From Marinobacter nanhaiticus D15-8W (GTDB taxonomy: Bacteria > Pseudomonadota > Gammaproteobacteria > Pseudomonadales > Oleiphilaceae): DNA of 64,000 nucleotides. Position 1 is the stretch's first letter. The number at the start of each line of letters is the position of its first letter. Below the pieces are notes generated by a model. The model was given only the letters and a program-made list of their open reading frames with translations. It had not been told where the DNA came from and did not search any database. The position numbers were made by a program, and so were the translations under genes. The DNA lies in assembly GCF_036511935.1 (NCBI RefSeq), contig NZ_AP028878.1, positions 1,798,001 to 1,862,000 on the forward strand, read 5' to 3'. Below, in pieces: positions 1 to 9,194 of this stretch.

Positions 1-266
1 GCGTTTTCCGACAGGAAGCCATAGCCGGGGTGGATGGCATCCGCGCCTGTGCGTTTGGCCGCCTCGAGGATAGCTTCGATGTTCAGGTAGGAGGCGTTGA
101 CCGTAGCAGGCCCGATACAGACGGCTTCTTCGGCGGTATGGACATGCAAGGCATCTTTATCGGCATCGCTGTATACCGCCACAGTGCGATAGCCCAGGGC
201 GTGGGCTGTGCGCATGATGCGGACTGCGATCTCGCCCCGGTTGGCAATCAGAATCTTGTTGAGCAT
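1..266 (-). CDS. atuF: Geranyl-CoA carboxylase alpha (biotin carboxylase) subunit, N-terminal part only
   Basis: The first 88 residues of a biotin-dependent acyl-CoA carboxylase are encoded on the minus strand; the rest lies beyond the window start. The start reads [17 protein letters not shown], the standard opening of the biotin carboxylase fold, and the [10 protein letters not shown] motif follows near residue 80. It begins 10 nt after the stop of the enoyl-CoA hydratase gene, so it is the last visible gene of the operon. With the beta subunit at 2582-4198 it should carboxylate geranyl-CoA to isohexenylglutaconyl-CoA. The fragment alone could equally be a methylcrotonyl-CoA carboxylase subunit; the atu assignment rests on gene order (A-B-C-D-E-F). 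Confidence 0.85.
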   Translation of the reverse strand, partial: MLNKILIANRGEIAVRIMRTAHALGYRTVAVYSDADKDALHVHTAEEAVCIGPATVNASYLNIEAILEAAKRTGADAIHPGYGFLSEN

Positions 267-276
267 GCCCGTCGTC

Positions 277-1098
277 CTATGTGTCGTTTTTGGCGGCCCA
301 GGCCGGTGGGCGTTTCTGCATGAACGCCAGGGTGCCCTCCGCCCCCTCCTCGCCGCGCACGGTTTCAGCGAACTGCTGGGCTGCTTCGTCCAGCAAATCG
401 CTCATGGGCACCGTGCCGGCTTGATGCAGCAGCGCCTTGGTAGCGGCGGTCGCTTGCGGTGCACAGCGAATAAGCTGGTCTATGGCCGCGTCAGTCGCGG
501 CGGCCAGGGCGCTTTCATTCTCCACCACCTGATGCACGATACCCAGCCGTTGGGCCTCGGCACCGTCGATCTTCAGGCCGAGCAGTGCCAGGCGGCGAGC
601 CTGGGTCAGGCCGATGCGTTCCACCACGAAAGGCGCGATTTGCGCGGGAATAATGCCTAGGCTGGTTTCCGGCATGGCAAAGCGGGCGTTTTCTGCGGCA
701 ATAGCCAGATCACTGACGCAGGCAAGACCAAAACCGCCGCCCATCACGGCGCCTTCGAGTACCGCAATGACCACTTGCGGTGCTTCGTTGACCTGCTGGA
801 TCAGGCGACCGAATGCGCGATTCAGGTCGCGGAAAGGATCTTTGCCGGCCCCGGGCTTCTGGGAACGGGCCGCCGCCATATCGCGGATATCGCCTCCTGC
901 ACAGAAGTGCCCGCCGGCGCCGCGTAGAATTATGGCGCGAATGGTGCAATCGGCCGCGATCTGATCGAACACCGTCGACATCTCCCGCACCATATCCAGG
1001 CTCATCGCATTGCGGCTCTCGGGCCGGTCGAGGGTGAGGTGCAGGATGGCGCCATACTGGCGCAGGGAAAGCGTCTGGCAGTCAGGCAGCGTGCTCAT
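277..1098 (-). CDS. atuE: Isohexenylglutaconyl-CoA hydratase (crotonase family)
   Basis: A 273-residue enoyl-CoA hydratase/isomerase family protein. It shows the two oxyanion-hole segments, [11 protein letters not shown] (near residue 65-75) and [12 protein letters not shown] (near 115-125), at the normal crotonase length. In the acyclic terpene pathway AtuE hydrates isohexenylglutaconyl-CoA, the product of geranyl-CoA carboxylase, in the cytoplasm. An AGGAGG ribosome binding site lies 5 nt before the ATG. It is packed between atuD (9-nt gap) and atuF (10-nt gap). Family membership is certain; the exact substrate is inferred from the operon. Confidence 0.88.
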   Translation of the reverse strand: MSTLPDCQTLSLRQYGAILHLTLDRPESRNAMSLDMVREMSTVFDQIAADCTIRAIILRGAGGHFCAGGDIRDMAAARSQKPGAGKDPFRDLNRAFGRLIQQVNEAPQVVIAVLEGAVMGGGFGLACVSDLAIAAENARFAMPETSLGIIPAQIAPFVVERIGLTQARRLALLGLKIDGAEAQRLGIVHQVVENESALAAATDAAIDQLIRCAPQATAATKALLHQAGTVPMSDLLDEAAQQFAETVRGEEGAEGTLAFMQKRPPAWAAKNDT

Positions 1099-1107
1099 TG
1101 TGCCTCC

Positions 1108-2268
1108 TCAGTCCTTACGCTTGCCGGGCAGGATACCCATCAGCTTGCAGATGATGCCCAGCATGATTTCGTCGGCACCGCCGCCGATGGAGACCAGCCG
1201 CACGTCGCGGAAGGCCCGGGACAGCGGGTTATCCCACATGTAGCCCATACCGCCCCAGTATTGCAGGCAGCTGTCGGTGACTTCCCGGCCCAGGCGACCG
1301 GCCTTCAGCTTGGCCATGGAGGCCAGGCGCGTCACATCCTTGCCCTGCACATGCAGTTCGCAGGCCTGGTAGGTGAGGGCGCGCAGCGCTTCGACTTCGG
1401 TCTGCAACTCGGCCAGACGGAAATGGATGGACTGGTTGTCGATCAACGGCTGACCGAAGGTCTGGCGCTCACGGCAGTAGTTGATGGTCACCTCGATGCA
1501 GTGCTCCAGCGCCTTGATCACGTTGGCCGCGCCCCACATGCGTTCCTCCTGGAACTGCACCATCTGCATCATGAATCCGGTGCCTTCGGCGCCGATACGG
1601 TTGCGCTGTGGCACGCGCACATCGTCGAAAAACACCTGGGCGGTTTCGGACGAGCGCATGCCCAGCTTGTTCAGGTGCGGCGAGAATGAGATGCCCGGCG
1701 TATTCATGGGCACCATGATCAGCGACTTGTTCTTGTGAGGCTTGTCGTCGGAGGTGTTCGCCAGCAGGCAGATGAAATCGGCGCTGGGGGAGTTGGTGAT
1801 CCACATCTTGGCGCCATTGATGATGTAATCGTCGCCGTCCTTGCGGGCGGTGGTTTTCATGCCGGCTACATCGGACCCTGCACCGACTTCGCTCACGCCG
1901 ATACAGCCCACCATTTCCCCGGCAATGGCCGGCGCCAGGAACTCCCGTTTGAGCTCATCCGAGCCGAAGCGGGCCAGGGCAGGGGTACACATGTCGGTTT
2001 GTACGCCGACTGCCAGAGGTACGCCACCGCAATGGGCGGTGCCCAGCTCTTCGGCGACGACCAGGTTGTAGCTGTAGTCCAGACCCATGCCGCCGAACTC
2101 CTCCGGCTTATGGACGCCCAGCAGGCCCAGGTTGCCCAGTTTCCCGAAGAGGTCGTGGATGGGGAATCTGCCCGCCTCCTCCCAGTCGTCGCAGTGGGGG
2201 TTGATCTCCTTCTCGACGAAGTCGCGGACGGTCTTGCGTAAGGCTTCGTGTTCTTCGGTGAATAGCAT
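1108..2268 (-). CDS. atuD: Acyl-CoA dehydrogenase, probable citronellyl-CoA dehydrogenase
   Basis: A 386-residue acyl-CoA dehydrogenase beginning MLFTEEHEALRKTVRDF. An upstream in-frame start at 2430 would add 54 residues translated from the intergenic palindrome and is rejected; the ATG at 2268 has an AAGGGGA site 7 nt upstream. The middle holds the FAD/substrate segment VSEVGAGSDVAG and the C-terminus the SIGGGADEIML segment of this family. AtuD oxidises citronellyl-CoA to geranyl-CoA in Pseudomonas. It is separated from atuC by 313 nt of repeat, unlike the other operon gaps of about 10 nt or overlap, so its transcription may be partly independent of atuABC. Confidence 0.88.
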   Translation of the reverse strand: MLFTEEHEALRKTVRDFVEKEINPHCDDWEEAGRFPIHDLFGKLGNLGLLGVHKPEEFGGMGLDYSYNLVVAEELGTAHCGGVPLAVGVQTDMCTPALARFGSDELKREFLAPAIAGEMVGCIGVSEVGAGSDVAGMKTTARKDGDDYIINGAKMWITNSPSADFICLLANTSDDKPHKNKSLIMVPMNTPGISFSPHLNKLGMRSSETAQVFFDDVRVPQRNRIGAEGTGFMMQMVQFQEERMWGAANVIKALEHCIEVTINYCRERQTFGQPLIDNQSIHFRLAELQTEVEALRALTYQACELHVQGKDVTRLASMAKLKAGRLGREVTDSCLQYWGGMGYMWDNPLSRAFRDVRLVSIGGGADEIMLGIICKLMGILPGKRKD

Positions 2269-2330
2269 GTGGATCCCCTTGTTATGTTTATTGCCTGTGG
2301 TGGCTATTGTTCTTTTGGCTTTGTCTTTAT

Positions 2331-2565
2331 GTAGCCGACGCTTCAGCTTCGGAGGGCCCGCCAGGGCCCCGGCGTTTCGTATCGAACTCAGATCGAAGCC
2401 AATCGACACCATCGCCGGAGGAAAGGACAAGGATGTCCTTGACCGAAATAGCGGGCCATGGATGGCCCTCTAGGGCGGCGCAGGCGATGGTGTCCATTGG
2501 CTTCAGGTACCGGCGTCCGAAGTCATGGGCACCTTCGGCGCCTCCGAAGCTAAAGCGTCGGCTAC
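2331..2565. repeat. REPIN-like nested inverted repeat inside the atu operon
   Basis: The ends, 2331-2355 and 2541-2565, are inverted copies differing at one position (GTAGCCGACGCTTCAGCTTC form at the left). Each end is joined to a GC-rich hairpin (GGGCCC/GGGCCC at 2354-2369; GGC-CC at 2529-2542), the build of a REP unit. Inside lie a second inverted pair, 2395-2416 against 2483-2504, with one mismatch, and two small perfect hairpins (AAGGACA/TGTCCTT at 2423-2440; GGGCCAT/ATGGCCC at 2453-2468). The end sequence recurs at 55078-55101 and, more diverged, at 55124-55148. It fills the atuD-atuC gap, which holds no other feature. The transcribed RNA could fold into a large cruciform-like structure. 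Confidence 0.85.
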
Positions 2566-2581
2566 ATGCTCGTGCAAACCC

Positions 2582-4198
2582 TCAGAAGCGTGCTACGCCA
2601 AAGCTGTTTGGGCGTAGCTCCCGCTGTTCCGCCTCCCGACAGACCGAGAGCACCAACGCCAGTACTTTGCGCGTGTCTCTCGGATCAATCAGCCCGTCAT
2701 CCCAGAGCCGGGCAGTGCCGAATAGTGCGGTTGATCCATCCTCAAGTTTCTTGGCAGTGGCCTGCTCCAGAAACTCCAGTGTCTTCTCGTCCGGCTCCAC
2801 GCCGCTCCGGCGCTGCTTTTCTTCCGCTACGATACGCATGACCTTGCCGGCCTGGGCCGGGCCCATGACCGCTGTGCGGCTGTTGGGCCAGGCGAAGATG
2901 AAGCGCGGGTCCAGGCCGCGGCCGCACATGGCGTAGTTGCCCGCCCCATAGGAGCCGCCGACGACGATCGCCAGCTTTGGCACGCGGCAGTTGGCGACGG
3001 CCTGGATCATCTTCGAACCGTGCTTGATGATGCCGTGCTGTTCGGCGTGGGTGCCGACCATGAATCCGGTCGTATTGTGGAGAAAGAGAATCGGCGTGCC
3101 CGCCTGATCGCAGAGCTGGATAAACTGGGCCGCCTTGGTGGCGCCTTCGGGCGTAATCGGGCCATTATTGCCGACAATGCCAACACGATGCCCGCAAATA
3201 CGAATGGTGCCGCAGACGGTCTGGTCGTCGTAATTGGCCTTGAAGTCCTGAAAACGCGAGCCATCCGCGATACGGGCGAGGATTTCGCGGACATCGTAGG
3301 GCTTCTTGGGATCGGCCGGGATGATGCCGGCCAGGTCGTCCGGCGAGTAGAGCGGCTCTTCCCACGCACCGGTTTGGGTTGGTGGCAGATGTTCGTTCCA
3401 GGCGAGGGAGTCGAGTACGTCGCGGGCATGGCGGATACCGTCGGCGTCGCTCTCGGCCAGGTATTCCGCCGTGCCAGCGATTTCGGCGTGCATTTCCGCA
3501 CCGCCCAGTTCCTCGTCGGTGGCGACTTCGCCTGTGGCGGCCTTCAGCAGCGGCGGTCCGGCCAGGAACATTTTGGCCTTGTTGCGTACCATGATTACAT
3601 AGTCGGATAACCCCGGCTGATAGGCGCCTCCGGCTGTGGCATTGCCGTGAACCACGGTGACCTGGGGAATGCCGGCGGCGGACATGCGCGCCTGGTTGGC
3701 GAACCCCCGGGCACCAAGGACAAAAATATCCGTCGCGTAGTTCAGGTTGGCGCCGCCACTCTCGGACAGCGATACCACCGGCAATTTGTTCTCCATGGCG
3801 ATCTGCTGCAAACGCAGCGTCTTGTCGAGCCCTGCGGGCGTGATAGTGCCGCCCTTGATGGCGCAGTTGCTGGCCACCACCAGGCAGCGGATACCACTGA
3901 CGGTGCCGATGCCGGCGATGATACCGCCGCCCGCCATGCTGCCGTCCTTGTCGTCGTACATCTTGTAGCCGGCCAGCGAGCATAGTTCGAGGAACGGGGC
4001 GTTCCGGTCGAGCAATCGGTTGATCCGCTCCCGGGGCAGCAGCTTGTCCTTCTTGGTGAACTTTTCCCGGGCCGATTCTGCCAGGGCCAAGACCTGTTTT
4101 TCCACATCGCGGAAGGCGTCGATGTGGACCTTCATGGCTGCAGCATTTTCGGCGAAAGCCTCGGACTGGGGATCGATGGTGGATTCGAGAATCTGCAT
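2582..4198 (-). CDS. atuC: Geranyl-CoA carboxylase beta (carboxyltransferase) subunit
   Basis: A 538-residue acyl-CoA carboxylase beta subunit, the usual size. The N-terminal crotonase-like domain carries SLSESGGANLNY and NATAGGAYQPGLSDY; the C-terminal one carries GFMVGTHAEQHGIIKHGSKM and the GSYGAGNYAMCGRGLDP segment of the carboxybiotin site. Around residues 160-175 it reads FVLGARGFANQARMSA, shorter and glycine-rich where methylcrotonyl-CoA carboxylases have a bulkier Phe-containing stretch, in line with the larger geranyl-CoA substrate pocket. A GAGG site precedes the ATG by 7 nt. It acts with AtuF in the cytoplasm. A methylcrotonyl-CoA carboxylase is the alternative but fits the sequence and gene order less well. 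Confidence 0.88.
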   Translation of the reverse strand: MQILESTIDPQSEAFAENAAAMKVHIDAFRDVEKQVLALAESAREKFTKKDKLLPRERINRLLDRNAPFLELCSLAGYKMYDDKDGSMAGGGIIAGIGTVSGIRCLVVASNCAIKGGTITPAGLDKTLRLQQIAMENKLPVVSLSESGGANLNYATDIFVLGARGFANQARMSAAGIPQVTVVHGNATAGGAYQPGLSDYVIMVRNKAKMFLAGPPLLKAATGEVATDEELGGAEMHAEIAGTAEYLAESDADGIRHARDVLDSLAWNEHLPPTQTGAWEEPLYSPDDLAGIIPADPKKPYDVREILARIADGSRFQDFKANYDDQTVCGTIRICGHRVGIVGNNGPITPEGATKAAQFIQLCDQAGTPILFLHNTTGFMVGTHAEQHGIIKHGSKMIQAVANCRVPKLAIVVGGSYGAGNYAMCGRGLDPRFIFAWPNSRTAVMGPAQAGKVMRIVAEEKQRRSGVEPDEKTLEFLEQATAKKLEDGSTALFGTARLWDDGLIDPRDTRKVLALVLSVCREAEQRELRPNSFGVARF

Positions 4199-4207
4199 GA
4201 GCGGGCC

Positions 4208-5074
4208 TCAGTCTTCGCTGAAAATCTTGGGCGTCACGGCACGGTGGAAGCCATTGAACACCTCGATGTTCTTCGCCTTGGGCAAAGGCCACACCCGACT
4301 ACCCTGGGAAGCACCGCCGTCGATGCGCAGGGTGTCACCGCTGATAAAGGACGCGCCAGGACTGAGCAGGAAGCAGATCGCCGAACTGACCTCGGACTCC
4401 GTGCCAATCCTCTTGGAGGGAACGGCATCCGCCAGACCGCGAATCCAGGCTTTCATCTGATCGGGGTAGGTATCCATGCCGCTGGACGCGATCCAGCCTG
4501 GGGCGACCGCATTAACGCGCACCCCGCAGGCGCCCCATTCCACGGCCGCGGTCTGGGTAAAATTGACCATGCCGGCCCGGGCGGCGCCCGAATGCCCCAT
4601 GCCGGGCATACCGCCCCACATGTCGGCGACGATGTTGACGATGGCGCCCCCGGTCTTGCTCATGGATTGGTTGTAGAGCTCCCGGGCCATCAGGAAGCCG
4701 CCGGTGAGGTTGGTGCGTACGACGGTTTCCCAGCCTTTCTGGTTGATGCCTGCGAGCGGCGAGGGGAACTGGCCACCGGCGTTATTGACCAGACCTTTGA
4801 CGGGGCCGTGAGCGGCCAGGATCTGTTTGACCGTCGCAGCGACGACATCCTCATCCCGAATGTCGCAGGGATAGGACGACGCCTTGCCGCCGTCCTCTTC
4901 GATTTCACCTTTGACGGCATCCAGTTTCTCGGGCTTGCGGCCGACCAAAGCCACCTGAGCGCCTAATGAGGCTAATTCATGGGCGGTGCAGCGACCGATA
5001 CCCGATCCGCCCCCAGTGACGATAATCGTTTGGCCGTCGAACAGGCCGGGGCGCAGGATGGATTGGTAGCTCAT
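4208..5074 (-). CDS. atuB: Short-chain dehydrogenase AtuB (lacks the classical Tyr-x3-Lys)
   Basis: A 288-residue SDR-fold protein with the cofactor motif TGGGSGIG (residues 20-27) and the NNAG motif (97-100). Where classical SDRs carry Tyr-x3-Lys, this protein has HSGAARAG (161-168), as in the peroxisomal trans-2-enoyl-CoA reductase / 2,4-dienoyl-CoA reductase branch, so it is more likely to act on acyl-CoA than as a simple alcohol dehydrogenase. AtuB is needed for acyclic terpene use in Pseudomonas but its step is not firmly set. The start has an AAGGA site 8 nt upstream and overlaps the atuA stop by 4 nt (ATGA), so the two are translationally coupled. Confidence 0.85.
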   Translation of the reverse strand: MSYQSILRPGLFDGQTIIVTGGGSGIGRCTAHELASLGAQVALVGRKPEKLDAVKGEIEEDGGKASSYPCDIRDEDVVAATVKQILAAHGPVKGLVNNAGGQFPSPLAGINQKGWETVVRTNLTGGFLMARELYNQSMSKTGGAIVNIVADMWGGMPGMGHSGAARAGMVNFTQTAAVEWGACGVRVNAVAPGWIASSGMDTYPDQMKAWIRGLADAVPSKRIGTESEVSSAICFLLSPGASFISGDTLRIDGGASQGSRVWPLPKAKNIEVFNGFHRAVTPKIFSED

Positions 5075-6870
5075 GATTGATGTCCTTCTAAAAGGGCACT
5101 GGCAATGGGAATCGGCATATCCAGCAGTTGTTGGGCGAAAGCCTTACCCTGGGGGTCGATACGCAGACTGGTCACGCCGCCGCCACCGAGGCTGTGTTCC
5201 AGCAGGAAGTTGAAGGCGTTGAATCCAGGCATGAACCATCGGGTTACCCGACCATTTTCAGGATCAAGTGTATGGCCCATCCATTCGGCTACAGCCTCCT
5301 CAGAAAGCGCTGCTGCCAGGTAGGGGACGTACGCCGGGTGGCGGGCAATGACGCCAATGTTGCTGTGGTCGCCCTTGTCGCCACTACGTGCCCAGGCCAG
5401 GGCGACCAGCGGTACGGTGACATCGGTTGACTGCGGCGGATCGATCTCGATGCGCTGGGTGCCTGGTTTGACGGTGTCGAAACCGGCGGTCATCACATCG
5501 ACCGGGCAGGTTTCGCTTCCGGTTTCGACGCGTACGCTCACCTGATCCTTGGGTACGAGGCAGGAGAACAGCCGTATCTTGGGCCAGACCGTCGGGCGGC
5601 CGCCGACGATACCGGTCAATCCCGGCGCCATGCCAGTGGCGGCCTGCGCGATCTCCCGAGAAAACAGCACCAGCGCTTCCTTCTTGGGATGCGCGGCGCT
5701 GATCTTCACTACCACTTCCCGCGTCTGGCCGGTGCGACTGTGAGGTCCATAGGTAGCTTCGGTACCCAGGAGTTCGACGCTGGTTTCCGAATAGGGTGGT
5801 AGGCCGCGTTCCTCGAACAGGCGGCTGGTCCTGTCGAGGATGGCATCGGCAACGCGCTGTGCCTTGCGGGCTGCGTCTATACCCCCGATCAGGAAGGTGA
5901 CCGTGCATTTGTGACCGTCGGGCCAGGTGCCGGAGACCTTGTAGCTGTTGGTTGGCTGCGAGCCCCGTGCGCCGGTGACGGCGACGCGATCATGGCCAAG
6001 ATCCTCCAGTTTGACCTCGGTGAAATCGCAGGTCACATCCGGTAGCAGGTAGGCCCGCGGATCGCCGATTTCATAGACCAGCTGCTCCGACACGGTGCCC
6101 GTATTCACCGCACCGCCCGTGGCATCAGGTTTGGTGATGAGGAAGTCACCATTGGCCTGGACTTCCACGATGGGGAAGCCCATATCTGCATAGCCATCGG
6201 CAACCGTCTCCCAATCGGTAAAGTTGCCGCCGGTGGCCTGGGCTCCGCACTCGATCAGGTGACCGGCGAGACTACCCTGGGCCAGCTTGTCGTAGTCGTC
6301 CCAGGCCCACCCGAACTCGTGCACCAGCGGCGCCAGCGCCAGCGCGCTGTCGGCGATACGTCCGGTAATAACGATATCTGCGCCAGATTCCAGCGCAGCG
6401 ACAATGCCCTGCGCGCCAAGGTAGGCGTTCATGCTGACCATCGTGGGGGGGAGTGAGTCGCCGGTGGTCATTTCGGTGATGCCCTGAGCCTCAAGCTGCT
6501 TCTTTAGGGGGAGCAGGTTGTCGCCAAGCACCAGTGCAATCTTCAGGTCGACATCTTGCGCGTCGCAAAGGGCCTGCAACGCATCCCGACAGGACTCCGG
6601 ATTCACGCCACCGGCGTTGCTGATGACGCGGATGCCCTTGGCTTTGATGTCCTTGAGCAAAGGCCCCATCACGGTTTGTACGAAATCCCGGGCGTAGCCG
6701 GCTTGTGGGTCTTTCATACGCTGGCCGGCCATGATGGATAGCGTGATCTCAGCCAGGTAGTCGGAGACCAGGTAATCCAGGTTGCCCTTGTCCACCAGTT
6801 GGCGGGCGGCGGTTTCGGTGTCACCCCAGAAGGCGGCGGAACAGCCGATGCGCACGGGTGCGTCTGTCAT
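5071..6870 (-). CDS. atuA: Acyclic terpene utilisation protein AtuA (DUF1446 family)
   Basis: First gene of the operon, 599 residues from the ATG at 6870 ([19 protein letters not shown]). A start at 6936 would add 22 residues but runs through the operator and is less likely. The N-terminal two-thirds match the DUF1446 family ([43 protein letters not shown]); the C-terminal 100 residues form the small domain usually fused to it ([20 protein letters not shown]). AtuA is required for growth on citronellol in Pseudomonas but its biochemical role is unknown. No signal peptide or membrane segment is seen, so it should be cytoplasmic. Confidence 0.87.
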   Translation of the reverse strand: MTDAPVRIGCSAAFWGDTETAARQLVDKGNLDYLVSDYLAEITLSIMAGQRMKDPQAGYARDFVQTVMGPLLKDIKAKGIRVISNAGGVNPESCRDALQALCDAQDVDLKIALVLGDNLLPLKKQLEAQGITEMTTGDSLPPTMVSMNAYLGAQGIVAALESGADIVITGRIADSALALAPLVHEFGWAWDDYDKLAQGSLAGHLIECGAQATGGNFTDWETVADGYADMGFPIVEVQANGDFLITKPDATGGAVNTGTVSEQLVYEIGDPRAYLLPDVTCDFTEVKLEDLGHDRVAVTGARGSQPTNSYKVSGTWPDGHKCTVTFLIGGIDAARKAQRVADAILDRTSRLFEERGLPPYSETSVELLGTEATYGPHSRTGQTREVVVKISAAHPKKEALVLFSREIAQAATGMAPGLTGIVGGRPTVWPKIRLFSCLVPKDQVSVRVETGSETCPVDVMTAGFDTVKPGTQRIEIDPPQSTDVTVPLVALAWARSGDKGDHSNIGVIARHPAYVPYLAAALSEEAVAEWMGHTLDPENGRVTRWFMPGFNAFNFLLEHSLGGGGVTSLRIDPQGKAFAQQLLDMPIPIASALLEGHQS

Positions 6871-6931
6871 GAGGAGCCCTGTCCGTATTGTGGTCTTGTG
6901 CGGAACGGTGTCGATCGATGCAGATGACAAT

Positions 6932-6950
6932 ACCAAGCAAGCGCTTGGTT
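6932..6950. promoter_or_regulatory. Palindromic operator for the TetR regulator, atuA/atuR intergenic region
   Basis: ACCAAGC (6932-6938) and GCTTGGT (6943-6949) are perfect inverted arms with a 4-bp spacer, and CAAGCGCTTG (6938-6947) is an overlapping perfect palindrome. TetR-family regulators of acyl-CoA catabolic operons bind such CAAGC/GCTTG dyads, and AtuR is known to bind inverted repeats between atuR and atuA. The site lies 62 nt before the atuA start and about 120 nt before the atuR start, so one bound repressor could control both. I could not place clear -35/-10 boxes. The role is inferred. Confidence 0.65.
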
Positions 6951-7069
6951 TGTAAATGGTGAAATTCGGGGTACACTGGTCCAGCGTTTATACTGGCCGA
7001 TTCCGGGCTCATGCCGGTAGCGACGATTCCAATACTCGCGATCCCGATAACGACAACAGGAAGTACGTT

Positions 7070-7699
7070 TTGACGCCGCAATCCATCCTTGCCGAACTGG
7101 TTTCCGAAGAGCGCATTTCCGATCCTGCCGGTGCCCGTGGCCGCCTACTGCGTGAAGCCGCCCGGCTGTTCCGGGAGAAAGGTTATGAACGCACCACGGT
7201 GCGCGATCTTGCGGCCGCTATCGGCATCCAGTCTGGCAGCCTGTTCCACCACTTCCGCACCAAGGAGGAAATCCTCAAGGCGGTGATGGTGGAAACCGTG
7301 CTGCTCAATACCGAGCTGATGCGCCATGCTGTCAGTCAGGCAAGCTCCCCCGAGGAGCGTCTGCGCGCCCTGGTTCGCTGCGAGCTGGAAGCCATCAATG
7401 GTCAGACGGGGGAGGCCATGGCCGTACTCGTCTTCGAATGGCGCAGTCTGTCGCCGGAGTCCCAGCGGGAGATCCTGAAACTGCGGGACATCTACGAGCA
7501 GCTCTGGCTGGACGTACTCGGTGAGCTGCACCAGGCCGGGCGGCTCGCGGCTGATCCCTTCGTTACCCGGCGCATGCTGACCGGCGCCCTGAGCTGGACA
7601 GTGACCTGGTACCGACCCGATGGCCCAAGCGACCTGGATACCCTGGCCGACGAAGTCATGGCGATGCTTGGATTGGGTGATGCTCCCGCCTCTTTTTGA
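7070..7699 (+). CDS. atuR: TetR-family transcriptional regulator, probable AtuR repressor
   Basis: A 209-residue TetR-family regulator if translation starts at the TTG at 7070, which has AGGAAG at 7058-7063 at ideal spacing. The ATG at 6956 in the same frame would add 38 residues of low-complexity sequence, has no ribosome binding site and touches the operator, so it is not preferred. The N-terminal helix-turn-helix reads TTVRDLAAAIGIQSGSLFHH, followed by a helical ligand-binding domain. It is divergent from atuA and most likely represses the operon until a geranoyl- or citronellyl-CoA-type ligand appears. Ligand and autoregulation are inferred. Confidence 0.82.
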   Translation: MTPQSILAELVSEERISDPAGARGRLLREAARLFREKGYERTTVRDLAAAIGIQSGSLFHHFRTKEEILKAVMVETVLLNTELMRHAVSQASSPEERLRALVRCELEAINGQTGEAMAVLVFEWRSLSPESQREILKLRDIYEQLWLDVLGELHQAGRLAADPFVTRRMLTGALSWTVTWYRPDGPSDLDTLADEVMAMLGLGDAPASF

Positions 7700-8018
7700 T
7701 CAAATTCGCATTTTTGTCATCTCTGACAGTCTGCGCGGCAAAGTTGTACATTTGCCCAAGAAGTAGGATTGGCGCGGGCTTGGCGTAGGTGTGTCGCCAT
7801 TCCGATTGGCCTGATCGGCCAATTCTGACGGCAATCCGGTCATTCACTAACCTCGGTACAGGTCGCATCCTCTCTCCAAGCTTGAGAAGCGACAGATGCG
7901 GTTTGATCGGCGTCGGATGGAGCTGATCCAAAAGATCTGGAGCCTTCTGCTGCAACGCTGTTTTCGGCCAAGTGACTGACTACGGCGATACAACAATAAA
8001 CAAGAGAAAGGATCTGGA
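7700..8018. other. Intergenic region between atuR and the transporter genes
   Basis: 319 bp without a convincing gene. It holds a perfect inverted repeat ATTGGCC (7805-7811) / GGCCAAT (7817-7823) with a 5-bp spacer, which could be an operator for the downstream transporter genes or a weak transcript-end hairpin; no T-run follows it. AGAAAGGA lies 8 nt before the start at 8019. Minus-strand open frames here have no ribosome binding sites and arginine/serine-rich translations, and are taken as noise. Confidence 0.5.
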
Positions 8019-9080
8019 ATGCAGACTTCAATCATTCCTCGTTTCCGGATGAGCGGTTCCAAGAACCGAATCCTGCTCGCTTTCGGATTGCTCGCTTTCC
8101 TCAGTGGCTGCGGCTATAACCCGGTCTATCAAACCACGGGCGCTGTCATGACCGGATACTCGGAGTCCGAAGCCACCCCCTACGTCATGCAAATGTCCGA
8201 CGCCAATATGGCCTGCAATCTCGGCAACTCCCTCGATCCTCTGGTCTATTCCTTTGGGCGCGTAACCGATAAACCCGACACCACCGGGTCTTTGTTGCAA
8301 CTGTTGGCAGCCAATTGTTCCGAAGCTCAAGCCTGGGAAGAGGAGTTGCGCTACCTGCGTGCCAACTACCAGGACGATGTGCCCACTGCCAAGGATGCCC
8401 GCAATGCCGAAAAACGCTGGCACGCGTTGACTGCCGAGCGTCGACTCAAGGCCTTTGAGCGGGCGATGCGCGCCTATGAATACGATCCTTCCGATCCGGA
8501 GGCGGAATGTCCCTTCCTCTATGCGGACCAGGACGAGCTCACCTACCTATTGGGTCTGCTGACAGGACTCCAGGCCATTATCAACGATACGAACTCCGGT
8601 GGGGCCGCGGGCGTGCCCAAGGACATTGCTCCTCAAGCCGAACGCGCTGCCCAGTGCGTCGATAACGAAAAGTGGGGCGGGATTCCCGATGCCATTCGCG
8701 CCAATGTCTGGCTGTTGCTGCCGGATACCCGGCCCGCAATGGCTCCGGACCCCTGGCGCGTGCTGCGTCACAGTTCCGAGCTGGGCGTGAAGGCCGGCTT
8801 CCGCGCCGCTATGGCGCTGGAAGTCGTAGCGGCGGAGACCAAGGGACGGGACGATATCATTGCTGACGTGATCGGGCGTTTCGAGGCCTCCGAGGCGGGC
8901 TTCGACGTGCACGAGGACTACCGACTGGTGGACGAGGTTGGCCGTTCGGTCGTCCTTCACGCCTCCGACAAGCACTGGACTGAAGAATACGGCTACCGCA
9001 CGCCGCGCACCTACTTCGGCCAGATGAGTCCGAACAGCGCGGCTGATGCCGAGGTAATGGATCTGGACAGCCTGCTCTGA
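8019..9080 (+). CDS. Lipoprotein, probable TatT-like component of a TRAP transporter
   Basis: A 353-residue protein with a lipoprotein signal: basic start, hydrophobic stretch, then lipobox FLSGC with the lipidated Cys near residue 31. The mature part is mostly helical and Ala-rich, with MACNLGNSLDPLVYSFGRV near the mature N-terminus. Its place directly before a TRAP-type solute-binding protein and permease, and its general character, fit the TatT (T-component) family of helical-repeat lipoproteins that accompany some TRAP transporters. That family call is from memory of the type and unverified. It should sit on the periplasmic side of the outer or inner membrane. Confidence 0.6.
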   Translation: MQTSIIPRFRMSGSKNRILLAFGLLAFLSGCGYNPVYQTTGAVMTGYSESEATPYVMQMSDANMACNLGNSLDPLVYSFGRVTDKPDTTGSLLQLLAANCSEAQAWEEELRYLRANYQDDVPTAKDARNAEKRWHALTAERRLKAFERAMRAYEYDPSDPEAECPFLYADQDELTYLLGLLTGLQAIINDTNSGGAAGVPKDIAPQAERAAQCVDNEKWGGIPDAIRANVWLLLPDTRPAMAPDPWRVLRHSSELGVKAGFRAAMALEVVAAETKGRDDIIADVIGRFEASEAGFDVHEDYRLVDEVGRSVVLHASDKHWTEEYGYRTPRTYFGQMSPNSAADAEVMDLDSLL

Positions 9081-9194
9081 CCCATTTCTAGCTGGCCCTT
9101 ATGCGCCGGCAACTGGGTGGAGGGTGGCCGTGCCGCCCACAGCGGCTGGCGAGAATACTGACTCAACAATCACAATAATCCGGGAGGTTCCAAT

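Noticed and set aside
2269..2430. N-terminal extension of atuD
   Set aside because: The added 54 residues are translated palindrome, while the ATG at 2268 has a good ribosome binding site and the family's normal start.
3165..4292. Minus-strand open frame (375 codons) overlapping atuC in another frame
   Set aside because: The translation is Arg/Gly/His-rich, typical of shadow frames, and atuC is full length in the right frame.
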